A DNA stretch of 64,000 nucleotides, taken from the NCBI RefSeq assembly GCF_013248995.1, contig NZ_JABRPK010000002.1, positions 620,001 through 684,000 of the forward strand. Reading direction: 5' to 3'. Positions 10,351 through 19,078 of the stretch are shown piece by piece (the stretch's first letter is position 1; each line of letters starts with the position of its first letter). The DNA comes from Frigoribacterium sp. VKM Ac-2836. GTDB taxonomy: Bacteria > Actinomycetota > Actinomycetes > Actinomycetales > Microbacteriaceae. The translations under genes and the position numbers were made by a program. The notes under the pieces were generated by a model. The model had not been told where the DNA came from. It saw nothing but the letters and a program-made list of their open reading frames with translations, and made no database searches.

Positions 10351-10767
10351 TCAGTACGACGAGACGAGCAACGTGACGAGGGCCACGAGCGGCAGGACTC
10401 CCTGCGTGAGGGCGGCACGGGTCTTCGTGCGGTCCGAGAGCAACAGCACGAGCGCGGCGGCCAGCATCGACCCCGTGCCGACGACGACGAGTGCGTTGCC
10501 CGACGGGGACGCCTCGAAGGCGCTGCCCGCGCCTCCGACCCCACCGGCCACGATCAGGCCGACGCCGACGATCGTGACGACCGCGAGGAACAGGTTGTAG
10601 AACCCCTGATTGAAGGCGAGACCCTTCGTGTGCTCGGCCTGGACGTCGCTGGTGATGCCGAAGGTCGCGCGGACGCGCGGTGTCGGCCAGAGCAACGACT
10701 CCATGACGAAGATGTAGACGTGCAGGAGGGCAGCGAGCGAGGCCGCGACGAGCGAGACGATGAGCAT
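10351..10767 (-). CDS. DUF1304 membrane protein
   Basis: This 138-residue protein has four predicted hydrophobic helices and the DUF1304 hallmarks H-V-Y-I-F-V-M-E-S-L-L-W, followed by K-G-L-A-F-N-Q-G-F-Y-N-L-F-L-A. The conserved His and Glu in the first helix and N-Q-G-x-Y-N in the second are typical. The family is widespread and of unknown function. The ATG start is clear. The gene lies upstream of purU in the same direction with a 40-bp gap, so cotranscription is possible. It is divergent from the CWB2 protein gene. Confidence 0.88.
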   Translation of the reverse strand: MLIVSLVAASLAALLHVYIFVMESLLWPTPRVRATFGITSDVQAEHTKGLAFNQGFYNLFLAVVTIVGVGLIVAGGVGGAGSAFEASPSGNALVVVGTGSMLAAALVLLLSDRTKTRAALTQGVLPLVALVTLLVSSY

Positions 10768-10927
10768 GCCCCGACCCTAGGGGGCCATGCCCGGGGACGG
10801 TGCGCCGGACACGTGTCCGCGGCCCCGTTCGGGGTCGTTCCGGTGGGATCTCGGCGTCCGCTACTCTGACGACCGTTCACGTCACCTGCGAGCCGATCGG
10901 TCTCGTCCCGATCGCTCTGGAGCACCC

Positions 10928-13147
10928 GTGCCGTCGTCTGCTCGTCGTTCGTGGGTCGGCGCCCTCGCCGTCGCCCTCGCCGCCGTCCTGTTCGTCCCCG
11001 TGGCCACCGTCGCGGCGACGCCCACCGCGACCCTGCAGGGGACCGTGACCCTCGAGGGTGGCGGGGCCGCCTCGGGGTACGTGACGGTCCAGTCGACCTC
11101 AGGGTCGGACGTCGCGACTCGACCCGTCGACGCTTCGGGTCACTATTCCGTCGTGGTCCCCACCGGGTCCTACCGGGTGCGAACGACGTACCAGGGGCGA
11201 GAGAACAACGTCGTCACGTCCTACGCCTGCGGGTCGTTCTCGATCGAGACCGCTCCCGTCGTCTCGGTGTCCGGGCCGTCGAGCCTGGACATCGTCGTGC
11301 CCAGGGGTGCCGAGGTCGTCGGGACCCTCACCGGCCGTGACGGGCGCCTCGAGACGGCTCTGATCGACATCACACGCCGAGGCGGGGCCGGCGAGGGCTT
11401 CATTCCCCGGAAGACCTTCGACCCGGCGACGCAGACCTATCGGATCGACCAGCTGCCCCCGGGCGTGTACGACCTCGTCCTGTCGAGCCACGACACCGTG
11501 GGCTCCCGTGAGAAGTACGCGTACGAGTGGCACCATGGCCTGGACGTGGCCGCAGGTGGGTCTCGTCGGGTCGACGCGGCCCTGAAGCGCACGCCCACCA
11601 TCCTCGGCCGCGTGACGTCACCGGACGCCCTGCGGGACCCGTCGCGTCCCGTCGGCGACGTCACGGCCAGCCCGGCGTGGTCCCTCACCCCCGAGGAATG
11701 GCAGGTCCAGTCCGTTTCGACGCCCATCGCCGACGACGGCTCGTTCTCGGTCGCCGGTCTGACGGCGGGCCGCTGGGCGCTCTGTGCCAACCCGAACGTC
11801 GCCCAGGCCTCGCTGCGGGGTGCCTGCGGCGACGGCACGACGCCGGTCGTCGTCGAGCTGACCGCGAACCAGGTCGTCGCGGGTGTCGAGGTCGCGCTGC
11901 TCCCGGCGGGTTCGGTCGCCGGGCGGGTCGTGTCGGAGGTCGAGGACAGCAGCCCTGCGCCCGCGTGGTCGCCGGCGAGGGTCGCGGTGTTCGCGTCCGA
12001 CGACCCGCGGGGTGACCCGGTGGCCGTGGTCTCGGTCGAGCAGGACGGCAGCTTTCGCGTCGACCACCTCAAGCCGGGCACCTACGTCGCTCGGATCGAG
12101 GACACGAGCTGGCGTTCGGACGCCCACGGCTGGTGGCCCGACGCACCGTCGGTCGAGTTCGCCGAGACGATCACCGTGACCGCCGGGGCCACGACCGACA
12201 TGGGCACGGGAACCCTCTCGGATGACATCGCCACCGAACGGCTCGCCGGCAGCGACCGGTACGCAACGGCCGTCGAGGCCAGCCGGGCGCTCTTCCCGGC
12301 GGACTCGCCCACCGTCCCCGTCGTGTACGTGGCGAACGGCACCGGTTACGCCGACGCCCTCTCGGCCGGACCGGCGGCGGCCGCCGAGGGCGGTGGCCTT
12401 CTGATGGTCTCGCGCGACGAGGTGCCGACGGTCGTCGCCGACGAGCTGCGTCGACTGCGGCCCGACCGTGTCGTCCTGGTGGGCGGCCCCGCGGCCCTCT
12501 CGTCGAGCGTGGCGGCGCGCCTCGCCAAGATCACGGGCGTCGAGCCCGAACGCCGTGCCGGCGCGGACCGGTACGCGACGTCCCTCGAGGTCAACGAGGC
12601 GGTCTTCGGTGGAGGCGACGCGCCCGCCGAGCTGTTCCTCGCGACGGGCCGCGGGTTCGCCGACGCACTCGCCGCCGGTCCGGCAGCGGCCCACCTGGGC
12701 GGCCCGGTGCTGTTGGTCGACGGAACGGGCCCCCTCACCGCGGCGCAGACCGAGTTCGTCCGGGGCACCCCGAAGATCGACGTCGTCGGCGGGCCGGCCG
12801 CCGTCTCGGACGCGACGATCGAGGCCATGGGCCCCGTGCTGCCGGGGATCGAGGTGCGTCGACTCGGAGGAGCCGACCGTTACGCGACGGCCGCGTCGGT
12901 CAACGAGCACGCCTTCGCCACGGTCACCGACCGTGCGTACCTCGCCACCGGCTCGGGCTTCGCCGACGCACTCGGCGGTGGGGTGCTCGCCGCCGCCGAC
13001 GACGCACCCTTGTACCTGACGACCGCGACCTGCGTGCCCGAGGTCACGCTGACCGACCTGTTCCGGGTGTCACCCAACATCGTCACGGTGCTGGGCGGCC
13101 GCGCGGTCGTGTCGGACGACGTGCTCGACGGGCTCCCCGCCTGCTGA
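10928..13147 (+). CDS. secreted protein with three CWB2 cell-wall-binding repeats
   Basis: This is an exported protein of about 739 residues. A GTG start gives a signal peptide with a basic start, a hydrophobic core and cleavage near V-A-A-T-P. Residues about 35-430 look like several carboxypeptidase-regulatory or SdrD-B-like β-sandwich modules (recurring G-T-V-T-L and D-G-S-F-x-V-x-x-L motifs). The C-terminal third carries three CWB2 repeats of about 100 residues, starting at E-R-L-A-G-S-D-R-Y-A-T-A (about 436), E-R-R-A-G-A-D-R-Y-A-T-S (about 539) and R-L-G-G-A-D-R-Y-A-T-A (about 642). CWB2 repeats attach proteins non-covalently to cell wall polymers in Gram-positive bacteria. It is probably an envelope protein; ligand unknown. 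Confidence 0.9.
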   Translation: MPSSARRSWVGALAVALAAVLFVPVATVAATPTATLQGTVTLEGGGAASGYVTVQSTSGSDVATRPVDASGHYSVVVPTGSYRVRTTYQGRENNVVTSYACGSFSIETAPVVSVSGPSSLDIVVPRGAEVVGTLTGRDGRLETALIDITRRGGAGEGFIPRKTFDPATQTYRIDQLPPGVYDLVLSSHDTVGSREKYAYEWHHGLDVAAGGSRRVDAALKRTPTILGRVTSPDALRDPSRPVGDVTASPAWSLTPEEWQVQSVSTPIADDGSFSVAGLTAGRWALCANPNVAQASLRGACGDGTTPVVVELTANQVVAGVEVALLPAGSVAGRVVSEVEDSSPAPAWSPARVAVFASDDPRGDPVAVVSVEQDGSFRVDHLKPGTYVARIEDTSWRSDAHGWWPDAPSVEFAETITVTAGATTDMGTGTLSDDIATERLAGSDRYATAVEASRALFPADSPTVPVVYVANGTGYADALSAGPAAAAEGGGLLMVSRDEVPTVVADELRRLRPDRVVLVGGPAALSSSVAARLAKITGVEPERRAGADRYATSLEVNEAVFGGGDAPAELFLATGRGFADALAAGPAAAHLGGPVLLVDGTGPLTAAQTEFVRGTPKIDVVGGPAAVSDATIEAMGPVLPGIEVRRLGGADRYATAASVNEHAFATVTDRAYLATGSGFADALGGGVLAAADDAPLYLTTATCVPEVTLTDLFRVSPNIVTVLGGRAVVSDDVLDGLPAC

Positions 13148-13251
13148 GGTCGACGTCGGCCGGGGCGTCCGCACGGCGGGCCGGAGGCCTGCCGTAGCAT
13201 CGTCCGGGGTCGCCGACGGGGCGCCCCAGGGCGAGGACGAGGAGGCGCGGC

Positions 13252-14280
13252 GTGGCAGAGCGGGTCACCATCGTCGAGGTCGCGGCCCGGGCCGGCGTCG
13301 CGATCAGCTCGGTCAGCAGCGCGCTGAACGGTCGCCCCGGCGTCTCGGAGCAGACCCGTTCGCGCATCCGCCAGGCCGCCGACGACCTCGGCTTCGTGCC
13401 CAGCGTCCGGGGGCGCAGCCTCAGCGCCAAGCGCGCCTTCACCGTCGGCCTGGTCGTGCACCGCGACCCGTTCGTGCTCGAGTCCGACCCGTTCTTCGGC
13501 AGCTTCATCGGCGGGCTCGAGTCGGTCCTCGACCCCCGCGGGTACGCCCTCATCCTGCAGATGGGGTCGGCGGCGGACGAGCCCCTCGACCGCTACCGGC
13601 GGCTCGCGGCGGGGCGTCGGGTCGACGGTGTCTTCCTGAACGAGTTGACGGTCGACGACCCGCGTGTCGACCTGGTCCGCGAGCTCGACCTGCCCGCCGT
13701 CGGGGTCAACCCGGCCGGCGACTTCCCCCTCCCCGCCGTGCGGCAGGACGACTCGGCAGGCATCGGCGAGCTCGTCCACCACCTCGTGTCGCTCGGGCAC
13801 CGACGGTTCGCCCACGTCGCCGGGCCCGACCGATTCGTGCACTCGCGGCGCCGCGGAGCCGCGTGGCGGGACGCCGTCGTGGCGGCCGGACACGACTCCG
13901 GGGTCGTCGTCGCGGCCGACTTCACCTACGACGGGGGTGCCCGGGCCGCGGCTCGCCTCTTCGGGTCGGACGCACCGCAGGGCGACCGGCCCACCGCCGT
14001 CTTCTGCGCCAACGACCTGGCCGCGATCGGATTCATGACCGAGCTCGACCGGCTCGGGGTCCGCGTCCCGGAGGACGTCAGCGTGGCCGGGTTCGACGGC
14101 ATCGAGCTCGGGTCGTACGTCCGCCCCGGGCTGACCACGCTGACGACGGCTCCGCGGCTGATCGGGGCCGAGGCGGCGCGCCTCCTGCTCTCGGCCGTCG
14201 AGGGCGAGACCGTCACCGACGCCGAGATCGAGCCCGCGCGCCTGCTCGTCCGCGCGTCGACGGGCCCCGCCGCCCGCTGA
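13252..14280 (+). CDS. LacI-family transcriptional regulator
   Basis: This is a 342-residue repressor. Residues 1-55 form the LacI helix-turn-helix and hinge (V-T-I-V-E-V-A-A-R-A-G-V-A-I-S-S-V-S, then L-N-G-R-P-G-V). The periplasmic-binding-protein-like sugar domain follows, including C-A-N-D-L-A-A-I-G. The GTG start is preceded by GAGGAGGCGCGGC, in which the repeat core itself supplies the Shine-Dalgarno. Two structures separate it from the glycan operon that follows: a 27-bp hairpin at 14309 and a perfect operator at 14432. It is very likely the local repressor of that operon, with an oligosaccharide inducer that is not identified. Confidence 0.93.
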   Translation: MAERVTIVEVAARAGVAISSVSSALNGRPGVSEQTRSRIRQAADDLGFVPSVRGRSLSAKRAFTVGLVVHRDPFVLESDPFFGSFIGGLESVLDPRGYALILQMGSAADEPLDRYRRLAAGRRVDGVFLNELTVDDPRVDLVRELDLPAVGVNPAGDFPLPAVRQDDSAGIGELVHHLVSLGHRRFAHVAGPDRFVHSRRRGAAWRDAVVAAGHDSGVVVAADFTYDGGARAAARLFGSDAPQGDRPTAVFCANDLAAIGFMTELDRLGVRVPEDVSVAGFDGIELGSYVRPGLTTLTTAPRLIGAEAARLLLSAVEGETVTDAEIEPARLLVRASTGPAAR

Positions 14281-14308
14281 CCCCGCGCCTGCGGCCCGGT
14301 CGTGACGG

Positions 14309-14374
14309 GTCGCACCGCCGACTGAACGTCGCACCGTGGATGTGCGTGGTGCGACGTTCAGTCGGCGGTGCGAC
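14309..14374. repeat. 27-bp perfect inverted repeat, family copy 1
   Basis: Arms 14309-14335 and 14348-14374 are exact reverse complements around a 12-base loop. It starts 28 bp after the LacI stop, so it can act as a terminator, although no U-tract follows. A second, diverged copy with the same core (CCGACTGAACGTCGCACC) lies at 31289-31354. Together they define an intergenic repeat family rather than an ordinary gene-specific terminator. Confidence 0.85.
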
Positions 14375-14396
14375 AGGGATGGGTGAGGTGTAGGGG

Positions 14397-14425
14397 TTCC
14401 GATTGGACCGTGGTCGTGCTAGTTT
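14397..14425 (+). promoter_or_regulatory. candidate promoter of the glycan operon
   Basis: TTCCGA (14397-14402) and TAGTTT (14420-14425) are separated by 17 bp and place the predicted transcription start at about 14432, inside the LacI-type operator. The same -35 hexamer appears in the glyA promoter. This is a reading by eye. Confidence 0.4.
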
Positions 14426-14431
14426 CTCGAT

Positions 14432-14451
14432 CTACCGAAACGTTTCGGTAG
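14432..14451. promoter_or_regulatory. LacI-family operator
   Basis: CTACCGAAACGTTTCGGTAG is a perfect 20-bp palindrome with the central CG typical of LacI-family operators; one more base pair on each side also matches. It sits just downstream of the candidate -10 and upstream of the first operon gene, so a bound repressor would block initiation. The adjacent LacI gene is the obvious ligand. Confidence 0.85.
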
Positions 14452-14470
14452 ATGAGTGAGACCGCACACG

Positions 14471-15721
14471 ATGAAGTGGGTGCCCCTGATGACGACCGCC
14501 ACCGACACGACGAGCACCGAGGCGAGCGCCGACACCACGAGCGCCGACGCCCCGCGCGCCGACACCGGGCCCGACGCCGAGGCGGCCCGCGCCGCCTCGA
14601 AGCCGTACCTCGTCCCGCTGACCCGCGCGCGCCTCCGGACGGTGCTCGACGAGGCCCTCGTCCACCGCAACGAGCTGACCGGTGCCCTCTCGCAGGCCAC
14701 GTTCTCCGACCCCGCCGCGTTCGGCCCCGCCCGCCCGGACTGGGCGGTCGGACCCTTCGCGGCCGACCCGCGCTACGCCTTCACCCTCGACGGCCAGTGG
14801 CCCGACCCCGACGGCCTCGGCTGGACGAGCGAGTCGCTCTACAACCCGAGCCTGATCGAGCACGACGGGACCCTGCACCTCTTCTACCGTGCCTCGCCCC
14901 GCAAGGAGAGCCTCGGCAGCCGCATCGGCCACGCCACCCTCGCTCTCACGTCCGAGGGCGAGCCCGCTCTCGGAGCCACCTGGGTCGACGACCCGGCCAA
15001 CCCGGTCATCCGCCCGACCCTCGACGACGAGCTGTTCGGCACCGAGGACCCCAAGGTCTACCGGGCCGAGGGCCGCTTCTGGTTGTTCTACAACGGCGTC
15101 TTCCCGATCACCGAGGAGGCGCGAGCCGACTTCCCGAGTCCTGGCTACCCCGTGCAGGCGGTCGGCATCGACCTGCTGGTCGCCGTCAGCGACGACCTCG
15201 TGACCTGGCAGAAGCTCGGCCCGATCGCGGACCACGAGCAGACGCGCCTGTGGGCCAAGGGCGCCGTGATCCCCCGCGACGAGCACGGGAACGCCGTCCG
15301 ACTCGGCGGCACCGGCGGCGGCACCGGCGACTACCTCATGTTCGTCAGCGAGGGGTTCGACGGCGTGCTGCACGTCGGCCGCTCGCGCGACCTGCGGCGC
15401 TGGACCTTCGACCCCGTGCCCTACCTCGACCTGTCGGGCGTCGGCGGCCACCTGCACGAGGTCGCCGCCGCGATCGTCACCGGCGACGGCCACCTCGTGC
15501 TCGACGTCTTCCACGACGTCGACGGGATCTTCGCGGCCGGTCAGGCGCTGTACGACGTCGAGCGTCCCCTCGAGCAGCTCGCCCTGACGCCGGGCGGGTC
15601 GCTCAGCTGGGGCGGCCTGCAGAAGGTCGGTGGCCGCTGGACCTTCGCCCAGGGCTGGGACGCCCCCGCCGGGCGCCGCGACCTGTACTTCTACCGAACC
15701 GCTTCCCCCACGACCCTTTAG
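14471..15721 (+). CDS. GH130/GH43-like five-bladed β-propeller glycosidase
   Basis: First gene of the glycan operon. After a Thr/Ser/Asp-rich N-terminal tail of about 40 residues, the protein shows β-propeller glycosidase features: Y-N-P-S-L-I-E-H-D-G-T-L-H-L-F-Y-R-A, R-I-G-H-A-T, G-T-E-D-P-K-V-Y and F-W-L-F-Y-N-G. These resemble the N-P-x-x and E-D-P-R elements of GH130 phosphorylases and GH43-like enzymes. No signal peptide is seen, so it is probably cytoplasmic. Starts at 14471 (used), 14489 (ATG) or 14456 (GTG) are all possible; the tail is probably not structured. Expected to cleave or phosphorolyse imported oligosaccharides; mannoside is a guess based on the GH130 partner at 19079. Confidence 0.78.
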   Translation: MKWVPLMTTATDTTSTEASADTTSADAPRADTGPDAEAARAASKPYLVPLTRARLRTVLDEALVHRNELTGALSQATFSDPAAFGPARPDWAVGPFAADPRYAFTLDGQWPDPDGLGWTSESLYNPSLIEHDGTLHLFYRASPRKESLGSRIGHATLALTSEGEPALGATWVDDPANPVIRPTLDDELFGTEDPKVYRAEGRFWLFYNGVFPITEEARADFPSPGYPVQAVGIDLLVAVSDDLVTWQKLGPIADHEQTRLWAKGAVIPRDEHGNAVRLGGTGGGTGDYLMFVSEGFDGVLHVGRSRDLRRWTFDPVPYLDLSGVGGHLHEVAAAIVTGDGHLVLDVFHDVDGIFAAGQALYDVERPLEQLALTPGGSLSWGGLQKVGGRWTFAQGWDAPAGRRDLYFYRTASPTTL

Positions 15722-15758
15722 TCACACCCGCCGCACCACCCCACCCAAGGAGAACACC

Positions 15759-17060
15759 GTGCAACGACGCACACGCTTCACCCGCCGCGCGACCCTCGGC
15801 GCCGCCGTCCTGGTCACCGCCCTCGGCCTGACCGCCTGCTCGGGCGGCGGCGGAGCCTCGAGCGACGCTCTCACCGCCAAGGGCCCCATCACGATCTGGT
15901 ACTCGAACAACGAGCAAGAGGTCACCTGGGGCAAGGCCATGGTCGAGGCCTGGAACGCCGACCACCCGGACGAGCAGGTCAAGGGGCAGGAGATCCCCGC
16001 CGGCAAGTCGAGCGAAGAGGTCATCGGCGCCGCCATCACCGCCGGCAACGCCCCGTGCCTCGTCTACAACACGGCACCGAGCGCGGTCGGGCAGTTCCAG
16101 AAGCAGGGTGGCCTGGTCGACCTGTCGAGCTTCCCCGACGGCGCGAGCTACATCGAGAAGCGCAGCGGCGACCTCGCCGAGCAGTACCAGGACGCCGACG
16201 GCAAGTACTACCAGATGCCCTGGAAGTCGAACCCGGTGATGATCTTCTACAACAAGGACCTCTTCACGAAGGCCGGCCTCGACGCCGAGAACCCCGACCT
16301 GTCGACCTACGACGACTTCCTCGCGACGTCGAAGACCCTGGTCGACGCGGGCGTCTCGAAATACGCCATCCACCCGGCACCGACCAGCGAGTTCTTCCAG
16401 TCGCAGTTCGACTTCATGCCGCTCTATGCGGCCGAGACCGGCGGCACCGGCCTCGTCGAGGACGGCAAGGCGACCTTCGCCGACACCGCCGGCGAGGACG
16501 TCGCGACCTTCTGGCGCTCGCTCTACGAGCAGGGGCTCGCCGGCCAGGAGCAGTACACCGGCGACTCGTTCGCCGATGGCGAGGCCGCCATGTCGATCGT
16601 CGGGCCCTGGGCCGTGTCGGTCTACGAGGACGTCAACTGGGGTGCCGTGCCCGTCCCGACCAAGGACGGCACGAGCGCCGACGAGACCTACACGTTCAGC
16701 GATGCGAAGAACGTCGGCATGTACACGGCCTGCGAGAACCAGGGCACGGCCTGGGACTTCCTGAAGTTCTCGACCAGCGGCGACGAGGACCGCGCCCTTC
16801 TCGAGACGACGGGTCAGATGCCGATCCGCACCGACCTGGCCTCGACCTACGCCGACTACTTCTCGGCCAACCCGTCGTACCAGCTGTTCGGTGAGCAGGC
16901 GGCCCGCACCGTCGAGGTGCCGGCCGGCCCGAACACCGTCGCCGAGCTGCAGGCCTTCCGTGACGCCTGGTCGAGCAGCGTGATCTTCGGCAAGGGCGAC
17001 GTCGAGTCGTCGCTGAAGGACGCCGCGGACAAGATCGACGAGCTCGCGGCGCAGGGCTGA
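15759..17060 (+). CDS. ABC sugar-binding lipoprotein
   Basis: This 433-residue extracellular solute-binding protein (family 1) feeds the two downstream permeases. The GTG start is preceded by AAGGAG at 15748-15753. An Arg-rich signal peptide (MQRRTRFTRRATLGAAV) ends in the lipobox L-T-A-C, with the lipidated Cys near residue 28. The mature part has the typical I-T-I-W-Y-S-N, A-M-V-E-A-W-N and Y-Y-Q-M-P-W-K-S-N-P-V-M-I-F-Y-N-K-D-L-F segments of carbohydrate-binding members. The operon has no ATPase gene, so a shared MsiK-type ATPase elsewhere probably powers the transporter, as is common in actinobacteria. Confidence 0.94.
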   Translation: MQRRTRFTRRATLGAAVLVTALGLTACSGGGGASSDALTAKGPITIWYSNNEQEVTWGKAMVEAWNADHPDEQVKGQEIPAGKSSEEVIGAAITAGNAPCLVYNTAPSAVGQFQKQGGLVDLSSFPDGASYIEKRSGDLAEQYQDADGKYYQMPWKSNPVMIFYNKDLFTKAGLDAENPDLSTYDDFLATSKTLVDAGVSKYAIHPAPTSEFFQSQFDFMPLYAAETGGTGLVEDGKATFADTAGEDVATFWRSLYEQGLAGQEQYTGDSFADGEAAMSIVGPWAVSVYEDVNWGAVPVPTKDGTSADETYTFSDAKNVGMYTACENQGTAWDFLKFSTSGDEDRALLETTGQMPIRTDLASTYADYFSANPSYQLFGEQAARTVEVPAGPNTVAELQAFRDAWSSSVIFGKGDVESSLKDAADKIDELAAQG

Positions 17061-17062
17061 TC

Positions 17063-18082
17063 GTGTCCACCGTGCACGAGGCGGCGGCAGCGTCGCCGAC
17101 CGCCGGACGAGCCGAGGAGGCGCACCGCGCCTCCTCGGGGGGTCCCGGCTCCGGGCACCGGGTGGGCCGTCGCCGCGACGACGACCCGCGTGGGCGTCGT
17201 CGGGGCGGCCCGCTCGGCAAGCACCCGCTCGGTCTGCTCTTCAGCGCGCCGTACCTGGTGTTCGTGTTGGCGGTGTTCGCGTACCCGTTGGTCTACGCGG
17301 TCTACATCGCCTTCCACGACTACTTCTTCACGGCGCCGGGTGCCGTCGTCGCTCGGCCGTTCGTCGGCCTGGAGAACTTCGTCACCGCGTTCACCGACCC
17401 GGCGGTCATCCGTTCGTTCGGCAACGTCGGCGTCTTTCTGGTGATCAACGTGCCGCTGACGGTCGTACTGAGCATGGTGCTGGCCACGGCGCTCGACAAG
17501 GTGGCGCACTTCCGTGGCTTCTTGCGGGTGGCGTTCTACGTGCCGTATCTGACGGCGAGCGTCGCGGTCGTCGCGGTCTGGCTCTTCTTGTTCAACGGCG
17601 ACGGCCTGGTCAACAACGTGCTCGGGCCACTGGCCCCGACGCCGTCGTGGCTGATCAACTCGGCGTGGGCCATGCCCTCGATCGCGCTGTTCGTCACGTG
17701 GAAGCAGCTCGGCTTCTACATCTTGCTGTACCTCGCGGCGCTGCAGAACGTGCCGAAAGAACTGTACGAGGCGGCCTCGAGCGACGGGGCTGGTCCCATC
17801 CGGTCCTTCTTCACCGTCACCGTGCCGGGTGTCCGGCCGGCCACCGTTCTCGTGCTGCTCGTCTCGACCGTCACGGGAGCGAATCTCTTCACGGAGCCGT
17901 ACCTGCTGACCGGGGGAGGCGGGCCGAACGGCGCGTCGACCTCGCCCGTGTTGCTGATGTACCAGAAGGGCATCGAGCAGGGAAACCCCGACCAGGCCGC
18001 CGCGATCGGCGTCGTGCTCGTGATCCTCGTGCTGGTCATCGCCCTGCTGCAGAACCGGTTCGCCGGCGGAAAGGAGGACTGA
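17063..18082 (+). CDS. ABC sugar permease, MalF-type
   Basis: This membrane permease has six transmembrane helices and the cytoplasmic EAA loop E-A-A-S-S-D-G-A-G-P, which docks the ATPase. A GTG start lies two bases after the stop of the binding protein. The first 50 residues are a hydrophilic, Arg- and Gly-rich tail. Inside this tail, bases 17112-17138 form a perfect 12-bp hairpin made of two facing copies of the GGAGGCGC repeat, encoding E-E-A-H-R-A-S-S. This suggests the tail grew by repeat insertion. The substrate is presumably the glycan product handled by the flanking GH130-like enzymes. Confidence 0.93.
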   Translation: MSTVHEAAAASPTAGRAEEAHRASSGGPGSGHRVGRRRDDDPRGRRRGGPLGKHPLGLLFSAPYLVFVLAVFAYPLVYAVYIAFHDYFFTAPGAVVARPFVGLENFVTAFTDPAVIRSFGNVGVFLVINVPLTVVLSMVLATALDKVAHFRGFLRVAFYVPYLTASVAVVAVWLFLFNGDGLVNNVLGPLAPTPSWLINSAWAMPSIALFVTWKQLGFYILLYLAALQNVPKELYEAASSDGAGPIRSFFTVTVPGVRPATVLVLLVSTVTGANLFTEPYLLTGGGGPNGASTSPVLLMYQKGIEQGNPDQAAAIGVVLVILVLVIALLQNRFAGGKED

Positions 18083-18083
18083 G

Positions 18084-18977
18084 ATGACCGTCTCCGACGA
18101 GAAGAGCACCGCCCGACCCCTGCGGGTGGCGAAGAAGCCACCCCTGACCCGGGCCCAGACCACGTTGCGCGGTGTCGTGCTCGCGATCGGCGCCCTGGCG
18201 TTCTTGTTCCCCTTCTACTACATGGTGATCGGCTCGCTGCAGACCAAGCCCGACCCGACCGTGGCCGGGGCGTTCCCGCACCCGTCGAACCTGACGGTCG
18301 AGAACTACGCCGCGATCGACAGCCGCATCGGATTGCTGAGCGGCTTGCTCAACTCGGGCATCTTCACGGTCGGCGTGCTCGCCTGCACCCTCGTGTTCGG
18401 CGTGCTGGTCGGCTACGCGCTGGCCGTGCTGCAGTGGCGCGGTCGCGGGGTCACCTTCGCGCTGGCGCTGCTCGTGCAGGTGGTGCCGTTCCAGCTGCTG
18501 ATCATCCCGCTGTACGTGCTCATCGCGCGCAACTACGGGCTGAGCGACAACTATCTCGGCATGATCCTGCCGTTCGCGATCAACTCGACGGCGGTGATCA
18601 TCTTCCGGCAGTACTTCCTGCAGCTGCCGAAGGAGCTTTTCGAAGCGGCCCGCATCGACGGCACCGGGGAGTTCCGGCTGCTGTGGAACATCGCGCTGCC
18701 GCTCGTCCGCCCCGCGCTGGTCACGGCCCTGCTGTTGACCTTCATCGGCCCGTGGAACGAGTTCCTCTGGCCGTTCCTCATCACGAAGGAGGCGTCGATG
18801 CAGCCGCTCGCCGTGTCCTTGGCGAACTACATCAGCAACGTGGCGGCGACCGCGGCGAACCCGTTCGGTGCGACCCTCGCGGGTGCCGTCGTGCTCGCCG
18901 CCCCCGTCGTCCTGCTGTTCATCGTGTTCCAGCGCTACTTCATCTCGACCGACGTCGGCTCGAGCGTGAAGGGCTGA
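18084..18977 (+). CDS. ABC sugar permease, MalG-type
   Basis: This is the second permease of the importer, 297 residues with six helices and the EAA loop E-A-A-R-I-D-G-T-G-E-F. An AAGGAGG Shine-Dalgarno at 18071 precedes the ATG at 18084, and only one base separates it from the preceding stop. MalG-type features include the Q-x-V-P-F-Q-L-L-I-I-P-L-Y segment and a short cytoplasmic N terminus. It would form the heterodimeric channel with the preceding gene product. Confidence 0.94.
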   Translation: MTVSDEKSTARPLRVAKKPPLTRAQTTLRGVVLAIGALAFLFPFYYMVIGSLQTKPDPTVAGAFPHPSNLTVENYAAIDSRIGLLSGLLNSGIFTVGVLACTLVFGVLVGYALAVLQWRGRGVTFALALLVQVVPFQLLIIPLYVLIARNYGLSDNYLGMILPFAINSTAVIIFRQYFLQLPKELFEAARIDGTGEFRLLWNIALPLVRPALVTALLLTFIGPWNEFLWPFLITKEASMQPLAVSLANYISNVAATAANPFGATLAGAVVLAAPVVLLFIVFQRYFISTDVGSSVKG

Positions 18978-18997
18978 CCGACCACCTTCAGACCCGA

Positions 18998-19034
18998 GGA
19001 GGCGCGGCGCGCGATCGCCTCGCGCCGCGCCTCC
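18998..19034. repeat. hairpin from two facing GGAGGCGCGG copies
   Basis: Arms GGAGGCGCGGCGCG (18998-19011) and CGCGCCGCGCCTCC (19021-19034) are perfect complements around nine bases. It is located 20 bp after the MalG-type permease stop and 45 bp before the GH130 start. It could attenuate or terminate transcription within the operon, but no T-run follows. Confidence 0.75.
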
Positions 19035-19036
19035 GT

Positions 19037-19064
19037 CGCTTCTCGCTTCTCGCTTCTCGCTTCT
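19037..19064 (+). repeat. four tandem copies of CGCTTCT ahead of a Shine-Dalgarno
   Basis: CGCTTCT is repeated four times exactly, ending about 14 bp before the ATG at 19079 and abutting the GAAAGG ribosome-binding region. Copy-number change would shift the spacing between the upstream hairpin and the start codon. Confidence 0.85.
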
Positions 19065-19078
19065 CGAAAGGGCCTCCC

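Noticed and set aside
13239-13251. Explaining the GGAGGCGCGG motif purely as a strong Shine-Dalgarno
   Set aside because: Only a few copies precede a start codon at usable spacing (13241, 23279 and the galT site at 46461); most are inside genes, downstream of genes, or on the wrong strand.
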